Part shown: in pieces, positions 25,604 to 38,126 of the stretch
How the letters are laid out: every line of letters starts with the position of its first letter
Position numbering within the stretch: the stretch's first letter is position 1
NCBI GenBank assembly: GCA_948099385.1
Contig: CANUEZ040000183.1
Coordinates: 2,170,001 to 2,234,000, forward strand
DNA from: Fasciola hepatica
Taxonomy: Eukaryota > Platyhelminthes > Trematoda > Plagiorchiida > Fasciolidae
Length of the DNA stretch: 64,000 bases
Direction: 5' to 3'
Translations under genes and position numbers: made by a program
The notes under the pieces: generated by a model
Database searches by the model: none
The model's input: only the letters and a program-made list of their open reading frames with translations
What the model was told of the DNA's origin: nothing

Positions 25604-28600
25604 GTAAGTCAACCTTCCATTTAGATGTTTGTGGATGATCGAATTTCAACAATTATCATTCGTGGATCAATTCTTCTGAGAGTTAATTACTTTTTATCAT
25701 TTTTCTTTGTTGAAAGTACTGATTGATTATTGTACAGATTCATTACTTCAGGTTGATTAACTTCCACGTTCCGTTTCAAACTTTTACTTCGAAGCAATAA
25801 TTCAGCATTGGATACCTGATTTATATAGGCACTGCTATAAAAATCAAGGGATCATGATGCTCTTCCCCATCTTGCTAAACCTAGTAAAAAGACGCTGTTG
25901 GCATCAAAACATCTCGATCTTTTAGTATCGGATCACAGTTTATACAGAATAAATAATGGTCATAGTCAAATCATGGCTCGCAATCTAAGTGGTTTCATAC
26001 TATACTCACAACCATCTATTCCCAGTGGTTAGTCTGGAAATAAAGTGTTCCGTTGAGTTCAGATGATACTTTTGATTTTATTGGTCCTTCGGTCAACTTC
26101 GTTCACTCCCAACTGGCCTTTGATTCAGGACGAACGAAGACGCACTGGTAACTCGCAAATCATCTTGCTCTCTACTAAGCGAACCAAGCGTTCTACTAGC
26201 AATATGACAGTCTATTCCGTCACACGAGTTAAGTGATGTAAATTCGGTATTGGATAGTAGGTTGGATTAGCTTACACCCGGAAGTAGATGAGAGCTTTCG
26301 TTTATTTGAAAAAAGTGAACAGATGTATTGATAGGAATGGTTTCTTGATCATTCTGAGATTTATGTGAAATTCACCAAACATTGGAAGCTTATGATGATG
26401 GTTGGATCTATCATGTTGTACAGAAGCTGAGACGTTCTCACATTCACTTAGGCACTGTCCGACAATTTGCCTAACAAAATCTGCTTTAGAAAAGCAAGAA
26501 GATGGCAGGATAATACAAATTCAAATGACTAAATCTAACTGGATTTCTGAGCAATATTTTGCTTGGCTTAGGATATCGGCGTGAAAGAACGGTAAAGCAT
26601 TCAGTGGCACATTATTACCAGCGTTACAAGATTTTTGTGTGTTGCACCCACAAACGCAATCAAATAAGCGTGCGAGAAGACACTGCGCTGACACGAATGG
26701 TGGGCAACCTCAGTCCTTAGACGTCAAGTGTAGAAATAACTAGATTACGGGAAGGTCCCCTGTGGGATGTAGCTGTAACGCGATTGGGTACCGTCTACGA
26801 ACAATGTGTCTGACGATGGTCAATATCGAATCCGCAACATCTATGATTATGCCAAATTTTACCTTTCAACTACCATCAGTGTAATACTTTATCTAACCAA
26901 CTGCTGTATGGAATAAACGCTTCACGAAAGATGGGCGTGATTGAAAACTAAAGGGCTTTAGACCTGCCAATAATGCAGATGAAAATACTCGAAGCGGGTT
27001 ATCGCCTACAGCCTCATGATGAGTGATAATGCTGCCAGATCCGCCATGCGATCGTTGTCGTGTTCACCGTTCAACACATTATTGTAACAGTAGTCTTTGC
27101 ATCATAGTCATTCGTTTGTTTCTAGTCATGTATATCTCGTTCCGAATGCAGTCATTTCAGTTGCTATTCGTGGTTTACATTTTTTAATGGTTCATGCTGA
27201 TGCACAACGGCGACAGACCAGATAATTTCCATGTATTCCAAGTATTTTCGAGTCATCAGAAGAAAAACACCAACTCAAACTCAGATACCAATGAGGATAA
27301 TCGGTTTGCGATCACAACAAGCCACATATCTCATCAAGTTCAGTGACATCCCAATGCTCCCCACCGTCAGATTTGCAAGATCCAATAGTGACGAGTGCAT
27401 GGAAAAATACGTTTCGACTGATATCGAATAAAAGCACGCTTTTGATGGATCCTCTCAGGGTGAATAAACCAGATGTTGTCTGAACTGAGTTGGAAAATTT
27501 GACTTCACGAATAGTTGACCAGCACTAATGTCAGGTGAACATCAGCCTACATTTACATCCAACTGCAATCAAAGAATAAATTCGAAGATCTACACACACA
27601 CCATATTCATTCGAGTGCAAAAGCCTTGATGGGAAAATCGGTGAGGTTTAATTGGAAATCTGTAACTGGCGAATCGTGACAGTTCAGATTTTGTGAACAC
27701 TAAAGTGATATGTTCCATCTATGTCGAAAAACCTAATCGAATGCATTTACCAATTGGGTCTGTGGATATTTTTATGTCAAACTGGCAATGAATGCGTGTC
27801 ACATTTTGTATGGTTTCGGAAAGCTTTTCTATTCATACTGCATACAAATCGCATGCACGAACGGTCACTTCGGGATCATCATACAAATTGTGACAAAATA
27901 TAATAAAATGATTAACTGGTATATTGGTGGAATGCAAACTGTAATCTTCGTTTGATTGACTGTCCTTTTGGACTCCACGTTTCACGCGCAAACCTCAGGT
28001 CATCCGACCAACCTGCACTCGGAAGCACCAACTGTAATCTGCTGGACGAACCAAAAGCATCTTCCAAAAGTGAATTACTCCGTGTTGAGCAAAATACAAA
28101 ACATGGATGGTTCGGTAGAATTATTTTTCGTGCGAGAATAAATATAAAATATAAGAATGTTTTCTTTCATGAGGGACCACTAGACGCCCAAATTACAGAA
28201 GCTCAGCATTGTCCTGTAAAATAAATCAGACAAACCTTGAGAAAGACCGAAATAATCAATACTCTGCATAGTGATTATCTTCCCAGTAGAGGTTGAAAAT
28301 GTTGAACATAAACCACTACTTCTCACCCTGGAATATGTTTATCCTTCGTACAGTTAGCACGAAGCCTAACAAGACAGGGATAAAGTGACAGATGCTGAGA
28401 GAATGCGGTGGATGACATGGATAAAATTGTTAAAATGTCAAATTTAATAATTTCGTCCACAACTGAACCTGTCCTTATCAAAAACTCGGTCAGTTATTTT
28501 ATTTCCTATTACTAGAAAACTATTGTTTTTTATTGGTCTGTTCACTATGACATTCCGGTCACAGTTTGGCTTATTCACTTTGGTCACTGTGCGCTTCAGG

Positions 28601-31600
28601 TTCTAAAGACTGTCAAACTATTGACCTAGATTCACACTTTGAATCCCTTATCACCATAAGTTGATCATCGCATGTTCATTTCAAACTGCGTTTAAGTTGT
28701 TAATAGTTCTGAAAAAGGTTATTACTAACATAATAATAATATTCGATGTATGTTTGGACTTTCCAAGTATGAGATGCTGCTGTATGAATGGATTACTCTA
28801 TCACCAATGCACACTGTGTGCAAGAGGACCACGGAGATCATACATTGGAATAAGTGTCTTTGCACATTGCGTATTTATACCTATAAAGGCACCACTGATC
28901 TTTGGATATTCGGGTTAAAATGTATTCTAACAGGCAGCCAATTTCTGACTTGAGAACAGGAGACACCAACGATTCCTAATCAAATCCGTCAAACCTGTTT
29001 TAGAGGCCATGAAGTTATGATTCATCGTGAATTTCCGAATAGTAAGAATAGTTACTGAACGGAATGAATGGTAGGTGAAATAAAATGAAGTAAGCCACTA
29101 TTGGATCACATGACAGTCACTAAGACTGCATTCATTGTAAAGTAACAGAGTCTAAGTGGCATGTTGTTGCAAGCAGTTAATAATGTGGGTCTGGACAAAC
29201 GGAACGATGTAGACATGGAGTGTGAAAAGGGTCGTCAAACAAAACACACACAAGCAAACACAAAAGACTATTATCAGTGCAGAAATGTAACGAGCGACAG
29301 AAAGCTAAATATTGTTCACATTTGCCTGATTCAGTAACTGAATAAGATAAAAACAGTGTTTGTGATATTTAAGTTCCATATGATTGGAATCATACAGGAA
29401 AATCAAACAGATTTGAAAATCGTCACTTTCCTCTCCCTTTTATTTTGTTGCAGAACATTTGGGACCACGAATGATCGCTATGATTAGAAGATCTGTTGCG
29501 AGATGGCAAAACACGTGGCAAACGTTCAGAATTCTTTTTGACGCAAGTTAGTATACTGCTCATGTACACCTGAGTGAACCCTCTCCAGACATGCAGTCAG
29601 GAGTTATGCTTTACCCTGCATTCATGGCATTGCTTTGTATGAAGGCTTTCAGAAGGATGCATGTCAACATGCGGTAATGTGGTGAAGGAATAGTGCTAGC
29701 TTAAATGTGGGATGATGCATTGTTAAGAAAGCAAAGTGCATCATGACAAGATAGACTGAATGCAAATACTAACTTGCATTTCCTCAATTGTATCAAACTG
29801 TAGTCAGTTGCGCAAGATTGACGAGGTTGTGACCGGAAGAATAGTCTTCAGCATTCATTGTGAGTGAAAAGGCATCAACCCACGGGTGTTTTATGATGAT
29901 TTATTGAAGTAGCTGCTATTATATCCTATGAGCCTCAACTGTTTGGATAAATGTAAAAGGCAATCAGCCTCAACCCACCATGGCTTTGACTGTAGCCCGT
30001 TCGTTGCTCAACCCGGTCCGACCGGACCCTGTGACATTTTATTTCGTCATCGATAGTGCCAACCATCAGTTAGCGTTCGGATATTCCCAATACTTTGCAA
30101 TTCTACTGAACTAAAATCAAACAAACTAGTACCGGCCCGATCACCTTGGCACTGTTGACATCGACTCTATCGATGACAAGACGTATGCCACCAAGAAAAT
30201 AGGAATATCAATCGGGAACGTGCGAACTTCTGATGTTCCCAATCATTCATTCTTTTGAAATGAATTTGAAATAAATTAATGCAAACAAGTTTAGAGAACT
30301 ACACAGCACAACTGAACTTAACCTATGCTCTGAAGATGTTTTTCTTGCACTTTTGATATTCATAACTGAATCCGGAATTATGATGCTCTTAAAGAAGCCC
30401 TCTTCCATTTATGATGCTACGAGTTGGCTTCATAACTGGTGTTTTCATGTATTCTGTTGGGTCCAGGAGGGCTCGGAATAAACGAGCGAAAGGAAAGACA
30501 CATCGTGAAAGAGGACAATGACAAATCAAAATAACGGCAGTGCACTTTGTGGGTCCTGTGTTTGTGGGTAATATTTTATTTTATTTATTTCAGGACAATA
30601 TCCCTTGCCTTTCTTATGAATGACAAGCTATCATAAACAAATTATTGGGAAAATGACCCACTTCCGAATGACGATTGCCTGGGAGCTGCAACCGGCACCC
30701 TCTTTGCATAACGTGGACGAGTTATTCTTGTGACCGAAAGATTGTTTTGTATTCAGTGAGGAGAGAAAAAATGCGAAAAGAAAAACCGTTTTTTCCTGTT
30801 GGCGTTATAATAAGGGATTACCTAGCATCCCAGTTCAACTCATGTGTGTTGGAATTTTATTAGAGGCAGCCAGATGATAACAGCTCTGTGATGGATGTTT
30901 TTTGTCACGGGGAATTTTTGCGTTACCACAATGACCAATGTACGAAGCACTTAAAATCACACGGAAAGCCCCTTCGTTCATTTTGAAAAGTGCACGCAGT
31001 CTTCAGAGCCTGAGTCGTGTCAACACCAGTTGCCCAGCAAGGTCATGGTTTACCATTTGGATAAAAGCAATTTATGGGGTAGAAATGATTTATCAGGCAA
31101 AAAGCATTCACTGGCTATCATAGTACCGGTTACTTTATTTTTCCTACGAATTCCTAAAATCATGTTTTAATGCACATTTTATGCAGCCATGAAGATAAAT
31201 TTATCATATTATCAAAAGTGTCACTTGAAGTATCATGAAACTTTGGTATTCCTCACTACTCTCAAACGACAGAGTGGTAGAACATGATGTTGAACAGATT
31301 TTCTTTTTGAAATGATAAAACCAGAATAAAAATGGATATTCGTGAAAAGCCGCATGCATATACTGGAAACGTATTTTAGATCAGTGGTTGATGCTTCATG
31401 TGTCGGTAACTCTTATCTGCTAATGTTCCCATCTCGTTTCAGTTGCTGAAAGTATGCGGCAAATGCCAGGTCCCAACGTTGAGCCTGGGTTTACGGACCA
31501 TTTGATCAGAGGTAAGTTACACTCAGTATAAAACATTCGAGTATTTGACATCATTCTCCACAGGGGATTTGTCGGTTTTTGGAATCATTTGGTTTGATCA

Positions 31601-32042
31601 CTGTGATTCTGAATCCTTTCGAATAGTACAAATCCCAACAACTTGTGGTCTGCTTTCAATTAGTTTTGAAAAGGCAACTCAATGTTAAATGTGTAATCAC
31701 CAACCAAGGTTGAACAATCATTGTATAAACCACTCTGAGATTACCTGTATATCACCATCAACTCTTTTATCTACACGAGTGTCGTTTTCCATTCACCTGC
31801 CTGTGGGCAAAGAGATAGATGCAGCCATGGTACTGAGGTAGTGCTCCTTAGAGAGGAACTTCTGAACCACTCCAATAAACTCACTACCTCTAGTTCATTG
31901 ATCACCAATTGATGAAGGGAATTTATTTTTGCTCTGTCTAAGGAACAACTACGTTAATAACTAGCCGTACGCGATTCGATCAACCCGTCGTCGTTTAAAT
32001 TGATGGGAGAGCGAACCACCTATCTATCTATCCTACCATATA

Positions 32043-32100
<58 letters not shown>

Positions 32101-35100
32101 AAGAAAGAGAGAGAGAGAGGGAAAAGAACTTAATAGAACAGTCACAAAGCAAGTCTCGCTAGGTCGATAAGGAGAAATCAGAAAGGGAGATGCACGAAAC
32201 AAATTCAACCAAGAAACAAGAGTGGATGACCGGGTTGTGTAGTGGAAGATAACTAGCCTATGTCACTGCAAATCGCAGTTTCACCAGCTGCCGTTCATGG
32301 GGGAAATCGCGGCTAGTCCAGAGCGTAGAATCTTGAGTGCCACACGGGAGGCCACTCCCAACTCTGCCAAGATCAGATGCATGTTCATGCCACCACAAAT
32401 AACTTCATGTGAAAAGCAAAGTAAACAGTACTTGTTGATCTAACCCATGATCATTTGCCAGTTCAAGTTCACCTGTGGTGCCACTTACATAGATCGAACG
32501 TTAAGGCAGCATAAAAGCTCACCAAAGGGTATCATCCCTGAAGACGGAGGTATCGATCCAATGGAGCGGTATCAAGTGCCATTGTTGTGCACTTGATAGG
32601 AACTGGGTATTCAGCTGACATTCAGTTTCCCTGAGAAGTTGTTTACGAAGTTCCACGGGAATAGTTAGGTCTTGGATATTTGTAATACACAGAGTGGTTC
32701 ATGGGTATGAAAAATAGATTTGATTATTCGCACAATCGGTCACAACACGAGGTCAATTACGGTACAGGACAAGGATCGAGAACAAATGAGCCTGGATTAA
32801 TAAAGAACAGAACAGCAGTAGTTATAAAAGGAAACCGGAGCTGACATCAATAGGGAGCGTCCGTGGTGACCTGCATGGTCATAGTCTAGGTCACTATTCG
32901 ATAGGAGAGGATGATGAGGTACTTGCCGCATTTGGTGGTTCTTGTTCGTGGTTAGCAATGGCCACTTGCAAGTAAAAGGGAAAAATGAGAGTGGAATATG
33001 TAAGATCAAAATATGTTACATTGTCAAGGCAACTACTACCCACCTCTCAAATTGTGAGCTATACGTGCAATGAAAGTTAACCCATGCACTCCAAATCCCA
33101 TTGCCAACTGTCGACCGTGTAACACAGGATCACTGAGCTGACGTTGGCTAATTATCCTCCCTTACACAATCCTACCATCCATACTTATTTCTTGACTGGA
33201 GCTGAATAACCCATTCTCCCCTATTGTGACTTCTTCTGACTGACTTGGTGAGACTTCCTTCAAACTCTTCTTATGAATTTGCTTTCCTATGAATGTGACC
33301 GCATTGACTTGAGAAGGAAGCCGCCAAAATGATGTTCCCTTACAACTCATGTTTTGATCACTATGACTGGCTCATTTCCCAACTACAAATGCATCTTTTC
33401 TGCCGTCAGTCAACAAATTCACTGATAGAAGACAGCTTTTTACTTTTGTTTTTGATAGAAGTACTTGTGAATCAAATATCGATATTTGCATCGGCGTCAG
33501 AGGATATCAGAAGTTTGGCAACCTTAAGTGAGTGTTGATAAGTATCCATACTCTGGTATATTTGTGAACCTGACCTTTATAAACAATCACACTGAAGCTT
33601 ACAGTTTCAATGGTAACCAATTTTTGTACTGTCTGGTTATTGTCATTGGGCAAACTGAATACGATGATTAATAACCCACCATCAAGCACGACTGTATGAA
33701 TAAAGGGAATGGATAATTACTTTCGTCTTGCCTCGGAAACGGGTTTTTATTTGGTATTACTTGTGTATGTGTTTGTGCGAGCCTTTGCCTTTGGTCTCAC
33801 GAGAACATTCACTTTCCCATTTATAAATCATCAACCCAGGTCGGCTATAACTGGGAATACGGCCCGGTCGCCTGTTGTAACCCCGTTAGTGTGTGTCTCG
33901 TCATCTTCGACCCAGTTATCGATAGTGTTCATCGCGTTCATTCTCATGTGATAAAGCTTTTCATTTGTTCTGAATAGAAACCTGCAGAAGCAGCGAGATT
34001 GTTGTCTTCTTAATAAACATTCTCAATGCTCTGATCACGAACACTAACAATCGAATAACATTACACTTGGGTCATGGATCGCAGTTGAGATGATACAGGC
34101 CTCATTGCTGTGATATTCAGGGCATTGAATTGTGGTCAACATTGTACCAACAATTTTGGTGCAATCTGGTCAGGTTGTCAACAAAGCAGATGAACTAAGA
34201 CACTCCGTCTGTAAACCAAAATATAATTTGTCTGCGTAGAACGATCAATACAATAAGCATATTAACTTCACAGTTTTCTCACCTGTCCTTTTACGTTTTA
34301 TTTATACTGACAAGGTCTCCTGAAAGAAACAGTTTGAGCCTATATTCGTACAGAAACATTGTCTAACTAATTTTTTTAAATCTGCTTCTCTATAAAATCC
34401 TAAAACAGTGGATCAATACAATTTGGACAACAGACCTGGTACGTATGTTGATTACCATCATCGGTAGTAGTCAAAAAAGCTCATTCTTATTGCGAATTTT
34501 CCATGAAACTTTTGCTAATTATTCAGTTTTTCGAAATGGAAAATTGTTTGAAGTCAGAATCGCTCAATCTCCAGATCTCTCGCCGTGAAGCGAGGTGCAG
34601 TCCGACCTAGATGGTTCCGGATAGGTTTTGTGTTATTTATTATGAACTTCGCTGTATCGGGTACTGCGTCTTTCATAACTAAGCCAAAACACTGGCCCCA
34701 TTACACTAAAGCGAAAACGTCTGGAGTAAGGCTAACATTCTAGTTGTTGATGCCGGTGTAGGTTTGGAGTCAAATGATTGGTGCTTCCAATTTTGAAACT
34801 GAAAGTCCGGGCTCCGATTACGTCGGATAACCTCAATCATCCACCCACGTGTCTTTCCGAACCGAATGGGGCCTTAAACGGTCCTTCGCCATCACTTCCA
34901 CTCTCGTGGGTTCCAATTTGTGTTGCCTGTTTCATGGCCCAGTTCACCATGAAAAGATTGTTTAAAAAATGGAGTGTGAAAATGAATTTTGCGTACATGC
35001 ACAATAACAGTAATGTCAGCTTGATGGGCCTGGAAGCCAGTAGATCAGTAAATGAAGTGACAAGTTGGGAATAAAGGTTGCCTGAGAAGTGACCCCCGCT

Positions 35101-38100
35101 GAAAACCAGCTCTCCTTGGCGAATAAATAAGGCTCATAGACTAGTAGAGTACGAATACGAGTTAGAGATGAACAGATGGTGAAATAACATTGTTACGGAA
35201 ACGAACTCCAGTAGATGTAGGACACGGTGGGGGCACCCAAGCTAACCGGAACATAGACGAGAAAGTCCGAATGGGTGGATACAGCATCAATCCACTTGAT
35301 TAAGACGAGGCTACCTAGGGAAACCATCGAATCAGAGATAGCATCAAATAGAATAAGGTCGCCTGGGCACCAGCATGGGAATAAACTCAATTCTGCGTTG
35401 GGATACCAATAATTACTTTGGACAAAGCTGCAAATAAGCCCTACTGAAGCTGGTCCGAAGGTATCAACATAGAAGGTGAAAGTAAACCCGAAGGCTTCAA
35501 ACATCAAGCTTGATGAGTTACGCTCTGTAGTGTCCCAAATGTGGTAAAGTGTGGTTTGATAATATGTCCAGTATAGCTTTTGACACTCAGGATGCGAATA
35601 ACCACTGATCTATTTGTTCCTAACTGTCAAGAACTAGTTAAAAACAGGCTAGAACAATATCCCCTCTGTCAGATAAACACATAGGCGCAAAATCAAAACT
35701 GTTATTCATTTCAGGTAAAGTTATCCGCACAATTCATTGTATACTATGATATATTCAGAACTGACTGACGGCCACAATTCTCTAACCGACCTATACCGAT
35801 TATGAATTAATAGTTCACAGGATTGTTCCATCGGATCACATTTACAGTACACGCCGCTCTTGTGGTCTGAATTCAGTATTGACGGAGAAGCCTACCATCA
35901 GCATTGTTTAATAAAAACCCTAGATTCAAAAGTCATCAACGTTAACCACTCCATTCGTTACAACTCCTGACATTAAATGACATTATGTGTGCTTACACTC
36001 CAAGTCTGGAGGTTATTGTTGCCAAAATTTCGCATTAGTTTAGCATACATTTAGGCCAATTATAGGCAAGCATTCAACAAACAACAACGAGTATATTTTC
36101 TCTGGAATAGCATAACACTTCTCCGGTAAGCATAAACTTTGTTTATCATTGGGTGAGAAATAAAATCGTGATAGCAACAAGAACTCGATTAGCCACTTCG
36201 AAGAACTATTCTTGTCTGATTCTATTTGCATGTTTTCGCCAGGCTACAGGTTTGTGGCGCATGGAACAATTACCCGATGACAATCTCTTCAACTCTGACC
36301 GGCTACCAGTTTAGAAGGTTTGCATCAATGTGGAGAATGTTTGCAAGCTAACTCTACGTTATGGTTATGGTGCTGATATGCTAACGAATATAGGCTGCGT
36401 GCGGGCAACGAATCAACCAATATCATCAAAACAGCCATGTATGCGTTCAAAAGTCTTTCACGTTTATTAGCTATAACCTTCAAAATGTCTCATCCTGCAG
36501 GAAAAACGCTCAGTACAACAATGCAAAACAATGGAACTATCACGTAACTGCCGCTACAGGCTCGTCCATTTTCATCACCTTTTTGTGGTTACCCAGTAGC
36601 AACAGAAATCTGGTCAAGCCTGAAACATGGGATCTTTAGGTGCACACGATTAACAGTTTAGCTATTAGAGTTGGTTTTCAGGGAAAATCACTGCACTCAT
36701 CAACCACGAGATCTGAACCTTTTTAACCTGGATTTGAATTTCACAAACAAACGTTTTGTAAAAGAATTATCCATATCAAAACACACTACAATTCTGAAAC
36801 CACATTAAGTGAAACTTACTGCGTTCATATTCCGTCTCCTTTGTTTTCTCCCCGGTTCAGATACACGTGGTGCGTACTTATAGGTGTTCTGTTTTTTTCT
36901 TCTTCAGATCTGATTGAAATTAGTCTGCCTGGTTCCATGCTCCACTCATTTCATGCTGCATGACAAACATCTGAGGTCGATATTTTTTTCCCGACTAACA
37001 CAAATACGGAAACGTTGGTAAATTGTCGATGGATTGTTTTGGCCGTGGGTTACTGTATCAAACTACGTAAAGTCAAGTAAATAGAGTACGCTTACTGGGA
37101 AGTGAATATTCGGCTGTCGTATAACCTCGGATCATTCAATCGCCCAGGAGCTCAGAAACACCAGATTCGAGTTTCGCTTTTGCCAGAGCTCGTCGATAGT
37201 GCGTATCCTCCGCCGCAACCAGGGTTTCAATTCAGGTCTTTTCACCTCAGAGACGTGTGTGTTACCACTGCGCCACCTCGCAAGGACTTGTGAGATAAAA
37301 GCAGAATATGAAAAAGAGGAAGCAGGAGCCCATCCTACAGAGAAGACCTGAATTGGTGAGAAGCTCTCACCTTTAGACAACTGGACAGTTTCTGCATCTG
37401 CCTTCGAAGCTGTTGAGGCAATGCTGCCGGTCACAGTGGATGATATCTGAACAAACTTTGAACAATGATCCGAATCAGCCAGGATGGCTATGGAATGACA
37501 CACTGGTAAAGCATATACTTTCGAGGTGTATAGGCCAGGGTTCAAATCCTGGTTGTGATGGAGGATATGCATGACCAATGAGCACTGACAAGAGAAAAAC
37601 TCTAGTTTGGTGCTTCTGAATACAGGGTTAATCGGTGTTCTGAGATTTGTGCGTGAAAAAAGAAGTCCAAAGAACAATCAACCAAGCCAAATTTTATAAA
37701 TCCCACACTTTACTCACAAGTCATTGTGAGAATTATACAGAATTTCAAATCACGCCATACCACTAGGCAAACGAAGGAAGCATGATCTCCAGTTCACACA
37801 TAGTTGGATCTGTCTCCTTCAGGAATCTCACAAGATAAGGTAAAACAAATCACTTGCAAATTTTATAGGATCAAATAACTTTTTGATACTAGCATGACTA
37901 GGGTAGTTAGATGCACATTTGACATTGACGCATCAATGAACACTAGTGGCATCAGCCAATTTATTCTTGGAGGCAGTTTTCAGCGAACGTTGCAAAGTTA
38001 AAATACTAAATATTGGCAGATGGGCACGATCAGTTTGTCGCTGAATCTGGAAATATGTTTGAGTTGCCTGGAAGTAAGTTCGAAATTATTTGCAATCAGC

Positions 38101-38126
38101 TGGGAAAGAATGAAGAGAATCCATAA
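25540..38126 (+). CDS. Putative secreted protein gene with symmetric short exons (MEG-like), spliced span
   Basis: Exons: 25540-25603, 29454-29546, 31443-31511, 33459-33527, 34409-34438 and 38020-38073 (or to a stop at 38124-38126 if the last donor is not used). Every junction splits a codon after its first base (phase 1), all internal exons are multiples of three (93, 69, 69, 30, 54 nt) and the joined frame has no stop. Donors are GTAAGT, GTTAGT, GTAAGT, GTGAGT, GTACGT and GTAAGT. The product would be about 126 residues before any further exon, or 143 if it ends at 38126. It has an N-terminal signal peptide, then a helical, Arg-rich, Cys-poor body. Schistosome micro-exon genes share the signal exon plus symmetric small exons, though most of these exons are longer than classical micro-exons. 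Family not recognised. The exon model is inferred by eye. Confidence 0.68.
27945..28040 (-). mobile_element. SINE 3' fragment in intron 1
   Basis: Read on the minus strand it matches the body and tail of the tRNA-derived SINE seen at 48885-49135. Shared blocks are the segment ending GCACTCGGAAGC, the GACCTGAGGTTTG block and the GGACAGTCA tail. The head is missing. Confidence 0.65.
29454..29546 (+). CDS. Exon 2 (93 nt, phase 1-1)
   Basis: Preceded by a textbook pyrimidine tract and TTGCAG, and followed by GTTAGT. In phase it gives 31 codons starting Gln-His-Leu-Gly-Pro-Arg. They are basic and amphipathic with two Trp (RWQNTWQ). The intron before it (25604-29453) holds a SINE fragment near 27950. 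Confidence 0.75.
31443..31511 (+). CDS. Exon 3 (69 nt, phase 1-1)
   Basis: Acceptor TCTCGTTTCAG and donor GTAAGT. It encodes 23 codons with the segment RQMPGPNVEPGF, a Pro/Gly-rich turn between helical stretches. It continues the frame of exon 2 exactly. Confidence 0.75.
32046..32120. repeat. Compound microsatellite (TA)n then (GA)n in intron 3
   Basis: About 34 bases of alternating TA pass directly into about 40 bases of GA with a few A interruptions. The purine-only strand is the plus strand. Confidence 0.97.
32455..32640 (+). pseudogene. Highly decayed Penelope-like GIY-YIG fragment in intron 3
   Basis: Plus-strand frames give FKFTCGATYIDRTLRQH (compare YQFTCSCGDTYIGRT at 22008-22628) and, after a gap, SAIVVHLIGTGY (compare SSIAKHLVTSRH). 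The order and spacing match the GIY-YIG domain, but the second Gly of the YIG motif is Asp and the frame is broken. It is a separate, older insertion from the 22-kb copy and in the opposite orientation. Confidence 0.6.
33459..33527 (+). CDS. Exon 4 (69 nt, phase 1-1)
   Basis: Acceptor preceded by a strong T-rich tract (CTTTTTACTTTTGTTTTTGATAG) and donor GTGAGT. It has exactly the same length as exon 3. The 23 codons are hydrophobic then acidic (ISIFASASED). An alternative internal acceptor at 33499-33500 would give a 27-nt phase-1 micro-exon, but its pyrimidine tract is poor. Confidence 0.65.
34409..34438 (+). CDS. Exon 5: 30-nt micro-exon (phase 1-1)
   Basis: Acceptor AAAACAG after a T/C-rich stretch and donor GTACGT. 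It encodes ten residues, MDQYNLDNRP, joining exon 4 through a split ATG codon. This is the one exon in the true micro-exon size range. Confidence 0.62.
37090..37285 (-). mobile_element. tRNA-derived SINE, minus orientation (intron 5)
   Basis: On the minus strand the head starts near 37285 with GGCGCAGTGGTAACACAC and continues through a B-box-like TTGAAACCCTGG. The body resembles the other SINE copies (GTGTTTCTGAG). It lies head to head with the plus copy at 37490-37735, with the 5' module in between. Much of the 181-codon minus frame at 37132-37677 is simply this SINE pair. Confidence 0.7.
37290..37489 (+). repeat. SINE-linked 5' module (intron 5 copy)
   Basis: Aligns by eye with 3590-3744 and its three palindrome copies, and with 48700-48880. 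Shared landmarks are CCATYCT...GAGAAGA, CTTCGAAGCTGT, TGCTGGC or TGCCGGT, and CTGAACAAA. In all these places it sits directly upstream of a SINE head. Confidence 0.55.
37490..37735 (+). mobile_element. tRNA-derived SINE, full-length-like copy (intron 5)
   Basis: The head contains the B box GGGTTCAAATCCT (37538-37550) and an A-box-like stretch upstream. The body ends in a short terminal hairpin CTCAC...GTGAG (37713-37717 with 37726-37730). That is one compensated base pair away from CTCGC...GCGAG in the palindrome copies. RNA polymerase III transcription is expected for this class. Confidence 0.72.
38020..38126 (+). CDS. Exon 6: either 54-nt internal exon (to 38073) or terminal exon (stop 38124-38126)
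   Basis: The acceptor TTGGCAG lies about ten bases after a branch-like TACTAAA. In phase it reads Asp-Gly-His-Asp-Gln and on to FELPG. A consensus donor GTAAGT starts at 38074 and would make it a 54-nt symmetric exon. If that donor is ignored the frame continues for 17 sensible codons (SKFEIICNQLGK and on) to TAA at 38124-38126. No AATAAA follows closely; AATAAG occurs at about 38306. The two endings could be alternative forms. Confidence 0.55.

Noticed and set aside
29842..29856. 15-nt micro-exon before GTGAGT in intron 2
   Set aside because: Weak acceptor and too short to judge; only cDNA could show it.
30593..30640. Exon after the very strong acceptor near 30592
   Set aside because: No donor follows and the phase-1 frame stops after eight codons; possibly a decoy site or rare alternative end.
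36859..36926. 9-nt micro-exon and a possible terminal exon (acceptor near 36906) in intron 5
   Set aside because: The acceptors are strong, but including the second would end the protein before exon 6, and the 9-nt exon cannot be supported from sequence alone.
37132..37677. 181-codon minus-strand ORF
   Set aside because: It spans two SINE copies and the module between them; the translation is repeat sequence, as in the 88- and 95-codon ORFs of the palindrome units.
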